In this document: piece after piece, positions 44,533 through 53,393 of the stretch
Layout of the letters: each line of letters starts with the position of its first letter
Numbering within the stretch: position 1 is the first letter of the stretch
From: Betaproteobacteria bacterium
GTDB taxonomy: Bacteria; Pseudomonadota; Gammaproteobacteria; Burkholderiales; SG8-41
Length of the DNA stretch: 64,000 nt
Direction of reading: 5' to 3'
Assembly: GCA_028292435.1 (NCBI GenBank)
Contig: JAQGMI010000017.1
Span: 27,439-91,438 of the forward strand
Notes under the pieces: generated by a model
The model's database searches: none
What the model was told of the DNA's origin: nothing
The model's input: the letters and a program-made list of their open reading frames with translations, nothing else
Translations under genes and position numbers: made by a program

Positions 44533-45762
44533 ATGTTGCCGCTAGATTCATTGCCGCCGCCCGCAGCGCCGGCGTCTAATTCAATGCTCTCCGGCGTGAC
44601 CGTCATCGACTTGACGACGTCGATTGCCGGGCCTTACGCCACGATGCTGCTCGCCGACATGGGCGCGCGCGTTATCAAGATCGAGCGGCCGGGCGCGGGC
44701 GACGACTGCCGCGCATGGGGGCCGCCGTGGCTCGACGGCGAATCGTTATGGTTCCTCTCGGTCAATCGCAATAAGCAAAGCGTCACGCTCGACTACAGCA
44801 ACGACGCCGGCCGCAAGGTGCTGTACGACATGGTGAAGAAAGCTGACGTGGTGATCGTCAATCTCGTCGCGCGCGTGCAGAAAAAACTCGGCATCGATTA
44901 CGCGGCGTTGAAAGCGATCAAGCCCGATCTCGTCTTTGTGTCGCTGACCGGATTCGGAATGACCGGCGCGCGCAAAGATTTCCCGTGCTACGACCTGATT
45001 GCCGAAGGCTACAGCAGCGTGATGGATCTGACCGGTGAAGCTGACAGCCCGCCGCAGAAAGTCGGTACGCCGGCCGCCGATCTGATTTCCGGTATGGATG
45101 CGGCGATGGCGACGCTGGCGGCATTGTTCGAGCGCGCGAAATCCGGCAACGGCCATCAGATCGACATCGCGATGATCGACAGCATGACGCGCTTCATGTC
45201 GCCGCGCATCGTGCCGTACCTTGGCAGCGGCGAAGTGCCCAAGCGCACCGGCGCGCGAGACAGCGTGATCGCGGTCTATCAGGCATTCGACACGAAGGAC
45301 AAGCCGCTGACGCTGGGCCTGGGCAACGATGCAATCTGGCAGCGCTTTTGGCAGGCGGTCGGACAACCGGCGAAGGGCGAAGATCAGAAACACGCGAAAA
45401 ATGCCGACCGCCGCGCCGACCGCGCTGCAATCGTCGCCGACATCGAAACGATTCTGCTCACCAAACCGCGCGACGAATGGCTGGAGCTTTTCAAGCAGGC
45501 GAAAGTGCCTGCCGGTCCCGTCAACAGCGTCGATGATCTGGCGCGCGATCCCGAACTCATCGCGCGCGGTTTACTTTACACGGCGGAGAGCGGCGGCCGG
45601 CGGATTCCGCAAGTCGGACTCGGCATCGGCATCGATGGCAGTAATGCGACTTATCGTTCGCCGCCGCCGAAGCTCGGCGAGCACACGGCGGCGGTATTGC
45701 GCGACTGGCTTGGCTACGACATGCAGGCGGTCGCTGCGCTGCGCCTGAAAAAATTAATTTGA
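44533..45762 (+). CDS. CaiB/BaiF family CoA transferase (family III)
   Basis: 409 residues. Typical family III start LSGVTVIDLTTSIAGPYATM, then LLADMGARVIKIERPGAGDD and LSVNRNKQSVTLDYSNDAGR. The catalytic Asp is probably in GTPAADLISGMDAAMATL. The family transfers CoA between acids via a covalent aspartyl-CoA intermediate and prefers carnitine, oxalate, formate or aromatic acids; the actual acid here is unknown. Its neighbours suggest activation of a transported carboxylate. Confidence 0.93.
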   Translation: MLPLDSLPPPAAPASNSMLSGVTVIDLTTSIAGPYATMLLADMGARVIKIERPGAGDDCRAWGPPWLDGESLWFLSVNRNKQSVTLDYSNDAGRKVLYDMVKKADVVIVNLVARVQKKLGIDYAALKAIKPDLVFVSLTGFGMTGARKDFPCYDLIAEGYSSVMDLTGEADSPPQKVGTPAADLISGMDAAMATLAALFERAKSGNGHQIDIAMIDSMTRFMSPRIVPYLGSGEVPKRTGARDSVIAVYQAFDTKDKPLTLGLGNDAIWQRFWQAVGQPAKGEDQKHAKNADRRADRAAIVADIETILLTKPRDEWLELFKQAKVPAGPVNSVDDLARDPELIARGLLYTAESGGRRIPQVGLGIGIDGSNATYRSPPPKLGEHTAAVLRDWLGYDMQAVAALRLKKLI

Positions 45763-45789
45763 AGAAATTAACGAGGAGACAGTAACCAG

Positions 45790-46842
45790 ATGGGCAAGCA
45801 CATTGTATTTATCGGCGCCGGCGCGGTCGGCGGTTATGTCGGCGCGCATCTTGCGCGCGCAGGCGAGGACGTTTCACTCGTTGATTCGTGGCCCGAGCAT
45901 ATCGAAGCCATCCAGCGCGACGGCATGCATCTCGGCGGCTCGCAGGGCGAGCACGTCGTCAAGGTGCGCGCGATGCACATGAGCGAGGTCCAAAGCTTCA
46001 TCAAAAAACCGGTCGACATCGCGATTATCTGCACGAAGTCGTACGACACCGAGTGGGCCGCACTGATGATCAAGCAGTACCTGACGCCGCAGGGCTATAT
46101 CGTGTCGATGCAAAACGGCATCAATGAAGAGCGCATCGCGAGTGTGGCGGGCTGGGGTAAGACGGTCGGCTGCGCACTTTCCACGATCAGCGTGAACTGC
46201 TACAAGCCCGGCCATATCAGCCGCTATCAGCAGCCGGGCGGCGATCGTCACACGGTGTTTCGCATTGGCGAGATCCACGGCCGCATCACGCAGCGCGTGA
46301 CGGAACTCGCGGCGATCCTGAACCAGGTCGATACCGCGAAGCCGACGCAAAACCTGTGGGGCGAGCGCTGGACCAAACTGACAGCGAACAGCATTACGCA
46401 CGGACTCCTCGGTGCGACGGGCCTCGACAACCGTACCGTGTATATCGAGCGCGGCACGGCGCACAAACTTGGCGTCAAGCTCGCGGCGGAATCGATTGCA
46501 GTCGGCCGCGCGCAGGGCTTCGAGCTCGGCACCATCCTCGGCATTGCGCCGGACGACTGGTACGGCGCGGGCACGGGCGATGCCGCAGCGCTTAAAAAAG
46601 TGCAGGCAGGATTGACCGCATGGATGGCGACGCTGCTCGAGCCTTCGCAGTCATCCGTCGGGCGCGACGTTGCGCGCGGTCGCCGCTCCGAAATCGATTT
46701 CACCAACGGCCTGGTGGCGGCGAAAGGCGTCGAAGTCGGCGTCCCGGCGCCGACGCACGCGGCGTTGACGGCGCTCGTCAAGCGCATCGACACCGGCGAG
46801 CTCAAACCCGATCCGAAAAACATCGAGGGCATACCTTGCTGA
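45790..46842 (+). CDS. Ketopantoate reductase (ApbA/PanE) family protein
   Basis: 350 residues, slightly longer than PanE of about 300. The Rossmann motif IVFIGAGAVGGYVGAHLARAG is at the N-terminus; the catalytic Lys is likely in GERWTKLTANSITHGLLG and the C-terminal ApbA_C domain includes GRRSEIDFTNGLVAAKGVEVG. Family members reduce 2-dehydropantoate or related 2-keto acids with NADPH. The genetic setting (CoA transferase, Bug proteins) suggests a catabolic hydroxy-acid reaction rather than pantothenate synthesis. The stop overlaps the next start. Confidence 0.9.
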   Translation: MGKHIVFIGAGAVGGYVGAHLARAGEDVSLVDSWPEHIEAIQRDGMHLGGSQGEHVVKVRAMHMSEVQSFIKKPVDIAIICTKSYDTEWAALMIKQYLTPQGYIVSMQNGINEERIASVAGWGKTVGCALSTISVNCYKPGHISRYQQPGGDRHTVFRIGEIHGRITQRVTELAAILNQVDTAKPTQNLWGERWTKLTANSITHGLLGATGLDNRTVYIERGTAHKLGVKLAAESIAVGRAQGFELGTILGIAPDDWYGAGTGDAAALKKVQAGLTAWMATLLEPSQSSVGRDVARGRRSEIDFTNGLVAAKGVEVGVPAPTHAALTALVKRIDTGELKPDPKNIEGIPC

Positions 46843-47795
46843 AACCGCTGACCGCGTGTGCGATGGCGGCGTTGGTCGCCGGAATTGCAAATGCGCAGAG
46901 CTATCCGGCCAAGCCGGTCCGCATGATCGTGCCGTTTGCGATCGGCGGCGGTACCGACATCGTCGCGCGCGCCGTTGCGCTCGAGATCGGCAAAGCGTTG
47001 AACCAGTCTTTTGTCGTCGACAACAAGACCGGCGCCAACGGCAACATCGGCATGGAAATCGCAGCGAAAGCGCCGCCCGACGGTTACACCCTCATCATGA
47101 CGTCGAGCGCGTTGGCGATTAATCCGAGCATGTATAAAGGGCTCGGTTACGACGCCGTCAACGATTTCGCGCCGGTTTCGCTCGCGACGCTGATTCCCTT
47201 CATTCTCGTCGCCAATTCGGCTCTGCCCGCGAAGTCGGTGAAAGAACTTGTCGCGCTGGCGCGTGCGCGCAAGAAAGAACTGAGCTACGCATCGTCCGGC
47301 ACCGGCAATGCCACGCATCTGGCAATGGCGCTGCTCGAAATGATGACGAAAATTGAGTTGAATCACATTCCGTATAAGGGCACCGGCCAGGGCGTTACCG
47401 ACGTGATGGGCGGACATGTGCCGCTCATGTTCGGCGCGCTGCCGTCGACTATGCCCGGCGTGAAAGCCGGCAAGCTGAGAATTCTTGCGATTTCGAGCAC
47501 GAAGCGCTCGCCGGTATTGCCCGACGTGCCGACGGTTGCCGAAGCCGGCGTGCCCGGTTACGAATTGACGTCGTGGTACGGCGTGCTCGCGCCGGCCGGC
47601 ACGCCGGCTGCAATCGTGACGCAGTTGAACAGCGAGATCGTGAAGGCACTCAACACGCCGGAAGTCCGGGCGCGCCTGTCGGGCGAGGGCGCTGAACCCG
47701 TCGGCAATTCGCCGGCGGAGTTCCAGGCGTACATCCGCACCGAGATCGACAAGTACGCGAAGATCGTCAATGCGCTGGGCATCGGCGCGAAGTAA
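46836..47795 (+). CDS. Bug-family TTT substrate-binding protein
   Basis: 319 residues from a TTG at 46836, chosen because GAGGG precedes it and the frame opens into a Sec signal (LTACAMAALVAGIANA-QSYP); no upstream ATG gives a signal. The start overlaps the ketopantoate-reductase-type stop. Motifs are YPAKPVRMIVPFAIGGGTDI, VVDNKTGANGNIG, APPDGYTLIMTSSA, SYASSGTGNATHLAMALLEM and VPGYELTSWYGVLAPAGTP. Confidence 0.92.
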   Translation: MLKPLTACAMAALVAGIANAQSYPAKPVRMIVPFAIGGGTDIVARAVALEIGKALNQSFVVDNKTGANGNIGMEIAAKAPPDGYTLIMTSSALAINPSMYKGLGYDAVNDFAPVSLATLIPFILVANSALPAKSVKELVALARARKKELSYASSGTGNATHLAMALLEMMTKIELNHIPYKGTGQGVTDVMGGHVPLMFGALPSTMPGVKAGKLRILAISSTKRSPVLPDVPTVAEAGVPGYELTSWYGVLAPAGTPAAIVTQLNSEIVKALNTPEVRARLSGEGAEPVGNSPAEFQAYIRTEIDKYAKIVNALGIGAK

Positions 47796-47868
47796 GCGCG
47801 CTCGCCGAATGGTTTAAAATGCGCTTCTCCGCAGCATACCCAATTCCGTTCGCCGAAAGACGCTAACC

Positions 47869-48648
47869 ATGGCATTCGAAACGATTCTGTACGAGGAAGA
47901 AGGGCCGATCGGCTGGCTCACTTTAAACCGGCCCGACGACGGCAACATGTTCACCGCGCAGATGTGTCACGAGATTCGCGACTGCATCAACGACATCCGG
48001 CGCGAGACGCGCACACGCGTGATCGTGATCACCGGCGCTGGCGATAAATTTTTCTGCATCGGCGGGTGCAAGGACGGACTCGAGGACACGACGCTCTATG
48101 CCGGCATGCTGCCGACGCTTGAAATCTATGAAAGCATCGACCGGCTGCAGAAGCCGGTGATCGCGGCAGTCAACGGATTCGCCGTCGGCGGTGGCCAGGT
48201 GCTGCACGTGATGTGCGACATCACGATCGCGAAAGAAAGCGCGGTCTTCCGCCAGGTCGGCCCCATGATGGGCAGCTTCGACGCAGGCTACGGCACGTGG
48301 TATCTCGAAGACCTCGTCGGCAAGAAGAAAGCGAAAGAGATGTGGTTCGCGAATCCGAAAATCGGCGCGAAAGAAGCGCTCGACATTGGGCTCATCAATA
48401 AAGTCGTGCCCGACGACAAGCTCATCGAAGAGACGCGCGTCATGGCGCTCGCCATCGCGGAGCGGGGACCGTTCGCACTGGCGTCGGTCAAAGCCGCATT
48501 CACGGCGCGTCATGGCGGCGTCGGCGGACTCGGCCGCATTTCGCACGATTTGTTGCTGCGGCTTTATCTCGACACCGATGAATCCAAGGAGCTGGGCGCG
48601 TCGATGCGTGAGAAGCGCAAGCCGGATCCCGATAAGTTCGGTCACTAG
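47869..48648 (+). CDS. Enoyl-CoA hydratase/isomerase superfamily, MenB/BadI-like ring-opening hydrolase
   Basis: 259 residues of crotonase fold. The oxyanion-hole motifs are FFCIGGCKDG and AAVNGFAVGGGQVLHV. The segment GPMMGSFDAGYGTWYLEDLVG is the MenB/BadI signature: these enzymes use the conserved Asp/Tyr region to form or open a ring by Dieckmann-type chemistry. The C-terminus YLDTDESKEL then REKRKPD matches BadI, the 2-ketocyclohexanecarboxyl-CoA hydrolase, more than plain enoyl-CoA hydratases. The following genes supply the other expected steps, so ring opening of an alicyclic acyl-CoA is likely. MenB function is improbable without other men genes. Confidence 0.85.
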   Translation: MAFETILYEEEGPIGWLTLNRPDDGNMFTAQMCHEIRDCINDIRRETRTRVIVITGAGDKFFCIGGCKDGLEDTTLYAGMLPTLEIYESIDRLQKPVIAAVNGFAVGGGQVLHVMCDITIAKESAVFRQVGPMMGSFDAGYGTWYLEDLVGKKKAKEMWFANPKIGAKEALDIGLINKVVPDDKLIEETRVMALAIAERGPFALASVKAAFTARHGGVGGLGRISHDLLLRLYLDTDESKELGASMREKRKPDPDKFGH

Positions 48649-48655
48649 AAAAATC

Positions 48656-48809
48656 TTGAACCGCGAAGGACGCGAAGGACGCGAAGGACGCAAAGGAACA
48701 GCAAGGTCAATATTCGTCGTGATGTATAGAAATTCGCAACATGCGACTAAATAAGCGAACAATATTTTGAATATTCATTTCGGTTTTCCTTCGCGTCCTT
48801 TGCGGTTCA
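48656..48809. repeat. Inverted-repeat element with GAAGGACGC units (copy 1)
   Basis: The left arm (48658-48698) contains GAACCGC followed by three 9-bp units GAAGGACGC and AAAGGAA. The right arm (48786-48809) is the reverse complement (TTCCTTCGCGTCCTTTGCGGTTC-like). The interior is AT-rich and unrelated to the other copies. It fills the gap between the BadI-like and ligase genes. Confidence 0.8.
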
Positions 48810-48828
48810 GCTTTGCGTTTGACCTTTA

Positions 48829-50511
48829 ATGAGCACGATTCTCACACTGCACGATCCTAAAACTGCGCGCGAATACTACGCGCAGGGCGTGTGGCGCGAG
48901 GACACGCTGTATTCGCTGCTGCAGGCGCATGCTCGCGTGCGTCCAAAGGCTTATGCGTTGCGCGACAGCAAGCGGCGGCTCACCTGGGCGCAGCTCGCGC
49001 GATGGGTCGACGCACTGGCGTCTGAACTGCATGCGGCGGGATTAAAGCGGGGACAACGCGTATCCGTATGGCTGCCGAACCGGGCGGAAGCGGTCGTTGT
49101 ATTTCTGGCGTGCTCGCGCAACGGCTACGTGTGCAATCCGTCGCTGCATCAGAATTACACGGTTGGCGATATTACACAGCTGCTCGACCGCATCCAGAGC
49201 GCAGCGCTCTTCGCGCAGCCCGGCTATGGTTCGGATGCCGAACGGATGGATACGTTTGCGGCGGCGGTTGCATTACCGGCAATGAAAAAAGTCTACCGTC
49301 TGTCGTCGCCGGGTGCGGAATCGACGACGGCGGATGACTACGTGAAATTCCCGGCGCCCGACGCGGCGGCGCAAGCGCTGCCCGAACCGGATCTGAATCC
49401 GGACAAAATCGTTTATCTCGCTTTCACGTCGGGGACGACCGGCATGCCGAAAGGCGTGCTGCATTCCGACAACACGCTGCTCGCGAACGGGCGCGCGATG
49501 GTCAAGGACTGGCACCACGACGACCAGACTATCCTCTTCAGTCACAGTCCGCTGTCGCATCACATTGCAACGGTTGCCATCGAGCAGAGCCTCGTGGCGG
49601 GTTTCGAGTTGGTCGTGAACGACCTGCCGGCGGGCATGAAGCCGCTCGACTGGATCGTCGAGACCGGCGCGACGTACGTGATGGGCGTGCCGACGCATGC
49701 GATGGACATTCTTGCGGACATGAAGTCGCGGGGAATGTCGCGACTCGGCCGCGTCAACATTTTTTACATGGCCGGTTCGATCATTCCGCCGCAAACGGCG
49801 AAATCGTTTCTCGACATGGGCATCAAACCGCAAAATATCTACGGGATGACGGAAAACGGTTCGCATCAGTACACGCTGCCGGACGATGAAGTCGAAGTCA
49901 TCACGTCGACCTGCGGACGCGCCTGCCACGGCTATGAAACACGGCTCTTCGACCAGGAGAATCCCGACCTCGAAGCAAAGTCCGGCGAACTCGGTGAAAT
50001 CGGCACGCGCGGCGGTTTGCTCACGCTCGGCTACTTCAATAACCAGAGCGCGACGGAAAATTCGTTCAATTCAAGCGGCTGGTTTCTCTCCGGCGATCTC
50101 GGACGCTTCGACGCCAAAGGCAACCTGCAGATTGTCGGGCGCAAGAAGGACCTCATCATTCGCGGCGGCCACAATATCTATCCGGCGCATATCGAGAACC
50201 TGACCGTCAAGCATCCGGCGGTATTGAAGGCCGCGGCGTTTCCGATCGCCGACGAGCGGCTTGGCGAGCGCGTGTGCCTCGCGATCATCGCGCGTGATGG
50301 CGCGAAGCCGGCCGGCAGCCAGATGCTTGATCACCTCGGCGAGCACGGCCTGTCGAAATACGATATGCCTGAATTTTTCATTTGCATGGATGTGTTTCCG
50401 CAGACGGCGAGCGGCAAGATTTTGAAACGCGAGCTTGTCGAGATGGCGAAGGTTGGGAAGATCCGCCCGGAGGCTGTGCGCTGGGTCGCACCGGAAAAGC
50501 GAAAAAGTTGA
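48829..50511 (+). CDS. Acyl-CoA ligase (AMP-forming), AliA-like
   Basis: 560 residues, full length for adenylate-forming ligases. The P-loop-like motif FTSGTTGMPKGVLHSDN, the YGMTENGSHQYT region, GWFLSGDLGRFDAKGN and RKKDLIIRGGHNIYPAHIENL are present, and the C-terminal catalytic Lys lies in TASGKILKREL. It activates a carboxylic acid with ATP and CoA. Together with neighbouring genes for dehydrogenation, hydration, oxidation and ring cleavage it could be a cyclohexanecarboxylate-CoA ligase, but fatty or aromatic acids cannot be excluded. Confidence 0.92.
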   Translation: MSTILTLHDPKTAREYYAQGVWREDTLYSLLQAHARVRPKAYALRDSKRRLTWAQLARWVDALASELHAAGLKRGQRVSVWLPNRAEAVVVFLACSRNGYVCNPSLHQNYTVGDITQLLDRIQSAALFAQPGYGSDAERMDTFAAAVALPAMKKVYRLSSPGAESTTADDYVKFPAPDAAAQALPEPDLNPDKIVYLAFTSGTTGMPKGVLHSDNTLLANGRAMVKDWHHDDQTILFSHSPLSHHIATVAIEQSLVAGFELVVNDLPAGMKPLDWIVETGATYVMGVPTHAMDILADMKSRGMSRLGRVNIFYMAGSIIPPQTAKSFLDMGIKPQNIYGMTENGSHQYTLPDDEVEVITSTCGRACHGYETRLFDQENPDLEAKSGELGEIGTRGGLLTLGYFNNQSATENSFNSSGWFLSGDLGRFDAKGNLQIVGRKKDLIIRGGHNIYPAHIENLTVKHPAVLKAAAFPIADERLGERVCLAIIARDGAKPAGSQMLDHLGEHGLSKYDMPEFFICMDVFPQTASGKILKRELVEMAKVGKIRPEAVRWVAPEKRKS

Positions 50512-50526
50512 AACAAAATTAGTTCT

Positions 50527-50640
50527 TGAACCGCAAAGGACGCGAAGGACGCAAAGGAAGGCAATTCCCGGCTATGAATCAGTATTGCCGCACTATAATT
50601 GAGGGGTTTCCTTCGCGACCTTCGCGTCCTTAGCGGTTAA
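50527..50640. repeat. Inverted-repeat element with GAAGGACGC units (copy 2)
   Basis: Left arm 50527-50560 (TGAACCGCAAAGGACGCGAA and GGACGCAAAGGAAG), right arm 50606-50640 reading TTTCCTTCGCGACCTTCGCG then TCCTTAGCGGTTAA. The arms pair over about 30 bp with a few mismatches. The interior of some 45 nt includes TATAAT at 50594-50599. Same family as 48656-48809 and 54949-55095. Confidence 0.8.
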
Positions 50641-50663
50641 AGATTTTTTGGAATTGAAGAACC

Positions 50664-51431
50664 ATGTCCATCGAACTCAAGCGCGTTGAAGAATTCGCGC
50701 TCATCACGCTGAACCGCCCGGATGCGCTCAACGCGCTGTCTTTTTCGCTGATTGCCGAACTCGGCCGTCATTTCGATGAAGTAGCGAAAAGCGATGCACG
50801 TGCGCTGCTGATTACGGGGGCCGGCACTAAAGCGTTTTGCGCCGGCGCCGACATCAAGGAATTGACCGGCCGCTCGCTTATCGCGCAGAAAGAGGGTGCG
50901 GAGAAGGGGCAGGCCGTGTTCGCGAAACTCGACAAATTGCCGATGCCGTCGGTTGCGATCATCAACGGTTACGCGTTCGGCGGCGGGCTCGAATTGGCGC
51001 TCGCGTGCACATTCCGAATTGCGAGCAAAAACGCCAAGATGGGATTGCCCGAAATTAAATTGGGCCTGATTCCCGGCTACGGCGGCACTCAGCGCCTGCC
51101 GCGCGCGATCGGCGAGCCGCGCGCGCTCGAAATGATCATGACCGGCCGCACGGTCGACGCCGAAGAAGCGGCGCGCATCGGGCTCGTCAATCGATTGATC
51201 GATGGCGACGCGGTTGAGCAGGGCATCGCCTACGCGCGCGAATTCACGTGCTACAGCCTGCCGGTGCTCGGCTACGCGCGCGAGGCGGTGAAGCGCGCAC
51301 TCGACAATCCGGTCGGCGAAGGCCTGCGCGTTGAAGCGAATCTGTCCACGCTCGCTTTCCAGACTGCCGACGCGGCCGAAGGCATGGATGCATTCAGATC
51401 GAAGCGAAAACCTTCGTTCAAAGACAACTAA
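50664..51431 (+). CDS. Enoyl-CoA hydratase (BadK/PaaF-like)
   Basis: 255 residues of crotonase fold. The oxyanion-hole motifs are AFCAGADIKEL and IINGYAFGGGLELALAC, with catalytic Glu residues in that region and in GLPEIKLGLIPGYGGTQRL; both expected Glu are present, so hydration of a 2-enoyl-CoA is likely. In a cyclohexanecarboxylate route it would hydrate cyclohex-1-ene-carboxyl-CoA (BadK step). It is followed 16 nt later by the SDR. Confidence 0.92.
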   Translation: MSIELKRVEEFALITLNRPDALNALSFSLIAELGRHFDEVAKSDARALLITGAGTKAFCAGADIKELTGRSLIAQKEGAEKGQAVFAKLDKLPMPSVAIINGYAFGGGLELALACTFRIASKNAKMGLPEIKLGLIPGYGGTQRLPRAIGEPRALEMIMTGRTVDAEEAARIGLVNRLIDGDAVEQGIAYAREFTCYSLPVLGYAREAVKRALDNPVGEGLRVEANLSTLAFQTADAAEGMDAFRSKRKPSFKDN

Positions 51432-51447
51432 ACTACCGCCCGATCCG

Positions 51448-52194
51448 ATGGTTGCAAAAGCAAAAGTCATAGCAGTTACCGGCGCCAGCCGCGGCATCGG
51501 CGCGGCGATCGCAATCGAACTGGCGCATCGCGGTTTCACCGTGGCGTGCCTTACGCGCAAAGGAACGGGCCCCGAATCGCAAGGGGCAAAAGCCGTTGCG
51601 CAAAGATTCATCGACGTCGCCTGCGATGTCACGGATGAGGCGAGCCTCAAGACGGCGTTCGCGGAAGTCGTCGCGAAGGCGGGGGCGTTGCACGGACTCG
51701 TGAACAACGCGGGCATACACCTCGACGGCCCCAGCCACGATCTGCCGACGTCGACTTACGAAAAAGTGATGGCGACCAACGCGACCGCCGTTTTTGCGGC
51801 CTGCCGTGAGGCGTATCCGCATCTGGTCAAAAGCGGCGGCGGTTCGATCGTGAATATCGGCTCGTTCTTCGACAAGATCGGCGTCAAGCGCAACGTCGCG
51901 TACTGCGCGTCGAAGGCGGCGGTCGGCGCCATTACCCGCTGTCTCGCGGTCGAATGGGCAAGTCGCGGCATCCGCGTGCTCGACGTCGCCCCTGGTTATA
52001 TCGTGACCGATCTGAACCGCGACGCGATGACCAAGGGGCAGCTCGCCGATTACCTGAAAAAGCGCATTCCGTCCGGCAATACGGGTGCAACCTCCGACGT
52101 GGCGAAACTCGTCGCGGTGCTTTTTAGTGAAGACATTCCATTTTTGTCGGGCGAGACGATTTATATCGATGGCGCGCAAGGGATCAACCATTGA
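51448..52194 (+). CDS. SDR oxidoreductase (possible BadH-like hydroxyacyl-CoA dehydrogenase)
   Basis: 248 residues from the ATG at 51448, which opens directly into the Rossmann motif VIAVTGASRGIGAAIA; the open frame upstream overlaps the hydratase and is discarded. NNAGIHL, Ser in IVNIGSFF and the catalytic YCASK are all present, so it is an active classical SDR. Between an enoyl-CoA hydratase and an acyl-CoA dehydrogenase it would oxidise the 2-hydroxyacyl ring product, as BadH does in Rhodopseudomonas. The stop overlaps the next TTG start. Confidence 0.9.
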   Translation: MVAKAKVIAVTGASRGIGAAIAIELAHRGFTVACLTRKGTGPESQGAKAVAQRFIDVACDVTDEASLKTAFAEVVAKAGALHGLVNNAGIHLDGPSHDLPTSTYEKVMATNATAVFAACREAYPHLVKSGGGSIVNIGSFFDKIGVKRNVAYCASKAAVGAITRCLAVEWASRGIRVLDVAPGYIVTDLNRDAMTKGQLADYLKKRIPSGNTGATSDVAKLVAVLFSEDIPFLSGETIYIDGAQGINH

Positions 52195-53357
52195 ACGTTT
52201 TTAACCGGCTTGATGCGGCGCTGGCATTTGCGCCCGAAGAAGCGGCGCTGCTCGAGAGCGTCTCGAAGCTCGCACGCGAGCGAATCGCGCCAAAAGCGGC
52301 CGATCTCGATCGAACCGGTGGATTTCCGCATCAGAACGTATCGGAAATCAACGCGCTCGGGCTCAACGCAATGTTTATTCCGGAAGCGTACGGCGGTGCG
52401 CAGATGTCGTACGCCGTCTACCTCGAATGCGTGCGCGCACTGTCGAAGGCGTGCGCTTCGACCGGCATCGTGTGGGCGACCAATTTTCATGCGATTAAGC
52501 CGCTGATCGATTTTGGGACCGAAGAACAGAAAAAGCGTTTGTTGCCGGTGATGGCGGAGGGCGGCCTTGCGTCGCTGACGATTACCGAGCCAGCCGCGGG
52601 CTCGGATGCGACTGGAATGAAAACCGAATTTCGACCGGACGGCGACAGTATCCTCGTCAACGGCGGCAAGACATTCATCACCAACGGCGCGCACGCCGAT
52701 CTCTACATGCTGTTCGGCAAGTGGAGTGAAATCGCCGATAGCAAAGGCGCGATCTCGGTGCTCGTGCTCGAGAAAGGCACGCCGGGACTTGCGGTCGTGC
52801 GCGAAGAAGACAAGATGGGATTGCGCGCGTCGAGCACCGCGACGCTCGCCTTCGACAATTGCCGCGTGCCGCGTGCCAACCTGCTTGGTAAACCCGGCGA
52901 CGGCCTGAAAATCCTGCTCGCATCGTTGAACAAATCGCGGCCGAGCGTTGCCGCGCACGCCCTCGGAATTGCGCGCGCCGCATTTGAAGATTCGATCGCT
53001 TACATCAATGAGCGTAAACAATCCGGCCGCAAGATCGTCGAGTTTCAAGGTATCCAGTTCATGCTCGCGGATATGGCAACCGATCTCGCAATGTGCGAAG
53101 CGTGGCTTGCGCACGTCGCGCGGATGGTCGACGGCGGCGCCACCGATTTTGGCGTCGAAGCGTCGATGCTGAAAATGCGCGCTTCCGATCTTGCCATGCG
53201 AATCGCGACCGACGCGGTGCAGCTTCACGGCGGATACGGTTATTGCAAGGATTATCGTGTCGAGCGCCTGATGCGTGATGCGAAAATTACCCAGATTTGG
53301 GAAGGCACCAATCAGATTCACCGCCAGCTGATCGGGCGCAGTTTTATCAGGAAGTAG
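52191..53357 (+). CDS. Acyl-CoA dehydrogenase (AliB/BadJ-like candidate)
   Basis: 388 residues from a TTG start that overlaps the SDR stop (TTGA). All domains of the FAD acyl-CoA dehydrogenase fold are present: N-terminal helices, the ITEPAAGSDATGMKT FAD-binding strand, KTFITNGAHADLY, and the C-terminal QLHGGYGYCKDYRVERLMRD and ITQIWEGTNQIHRQLIG, where the Glu of WEGTNQ is the catalytic base. It introduces a 2,3 double bond into an acyl-CoA; electron transfer flavoprotein genes are not in the window. Confidence 0.94.
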   Translation: MNVFNRLDAALAFAPEEAALLESVSKLARERIAPKAADLDRTGGFPHQNVSEINALGLNAMFIPEAYGGAQMSYAVYLECVRALSKACASTGIVWATNFHAIKPLIDFGTEEQKKRLLPVMAEGGLASLTITEPAAGSDATGMKTEFRPDGDSILVNGGKTFITNGAHADLYMLFGKWSEIADSKGAISVLVLEKGTPGLAVVREEDKMGLRASSTATLAFDNCRVPRANLLGKPGDGLKILLASLNKSRPSVAAHALGIARAAFEDSIAYINERKQSGRKIVEFQGIQFMLADMATDLAMCEAWLAHVARMVDGGATDFGVEASMLKMRASDLAMRIATDAVQLHGGYGYCKDYRVERLMRDAKITQIWEGTNQIHRQLIGRSFIRK

Positions 53358-53393
53358 ATTTTTTATCCGTGGTTTCAAAGTATCAGGAAGAAA

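Noticed and set aside
47869..48648. Assignment as naphthoate synthase MenB of menaquinone synthesis
   Set aside because: The GSFDAGYG motif fits MenB, but no other menaquinone gene is present and the YLDTDES/REKRKPD C-terminus fits BadI-type hydrolases better.
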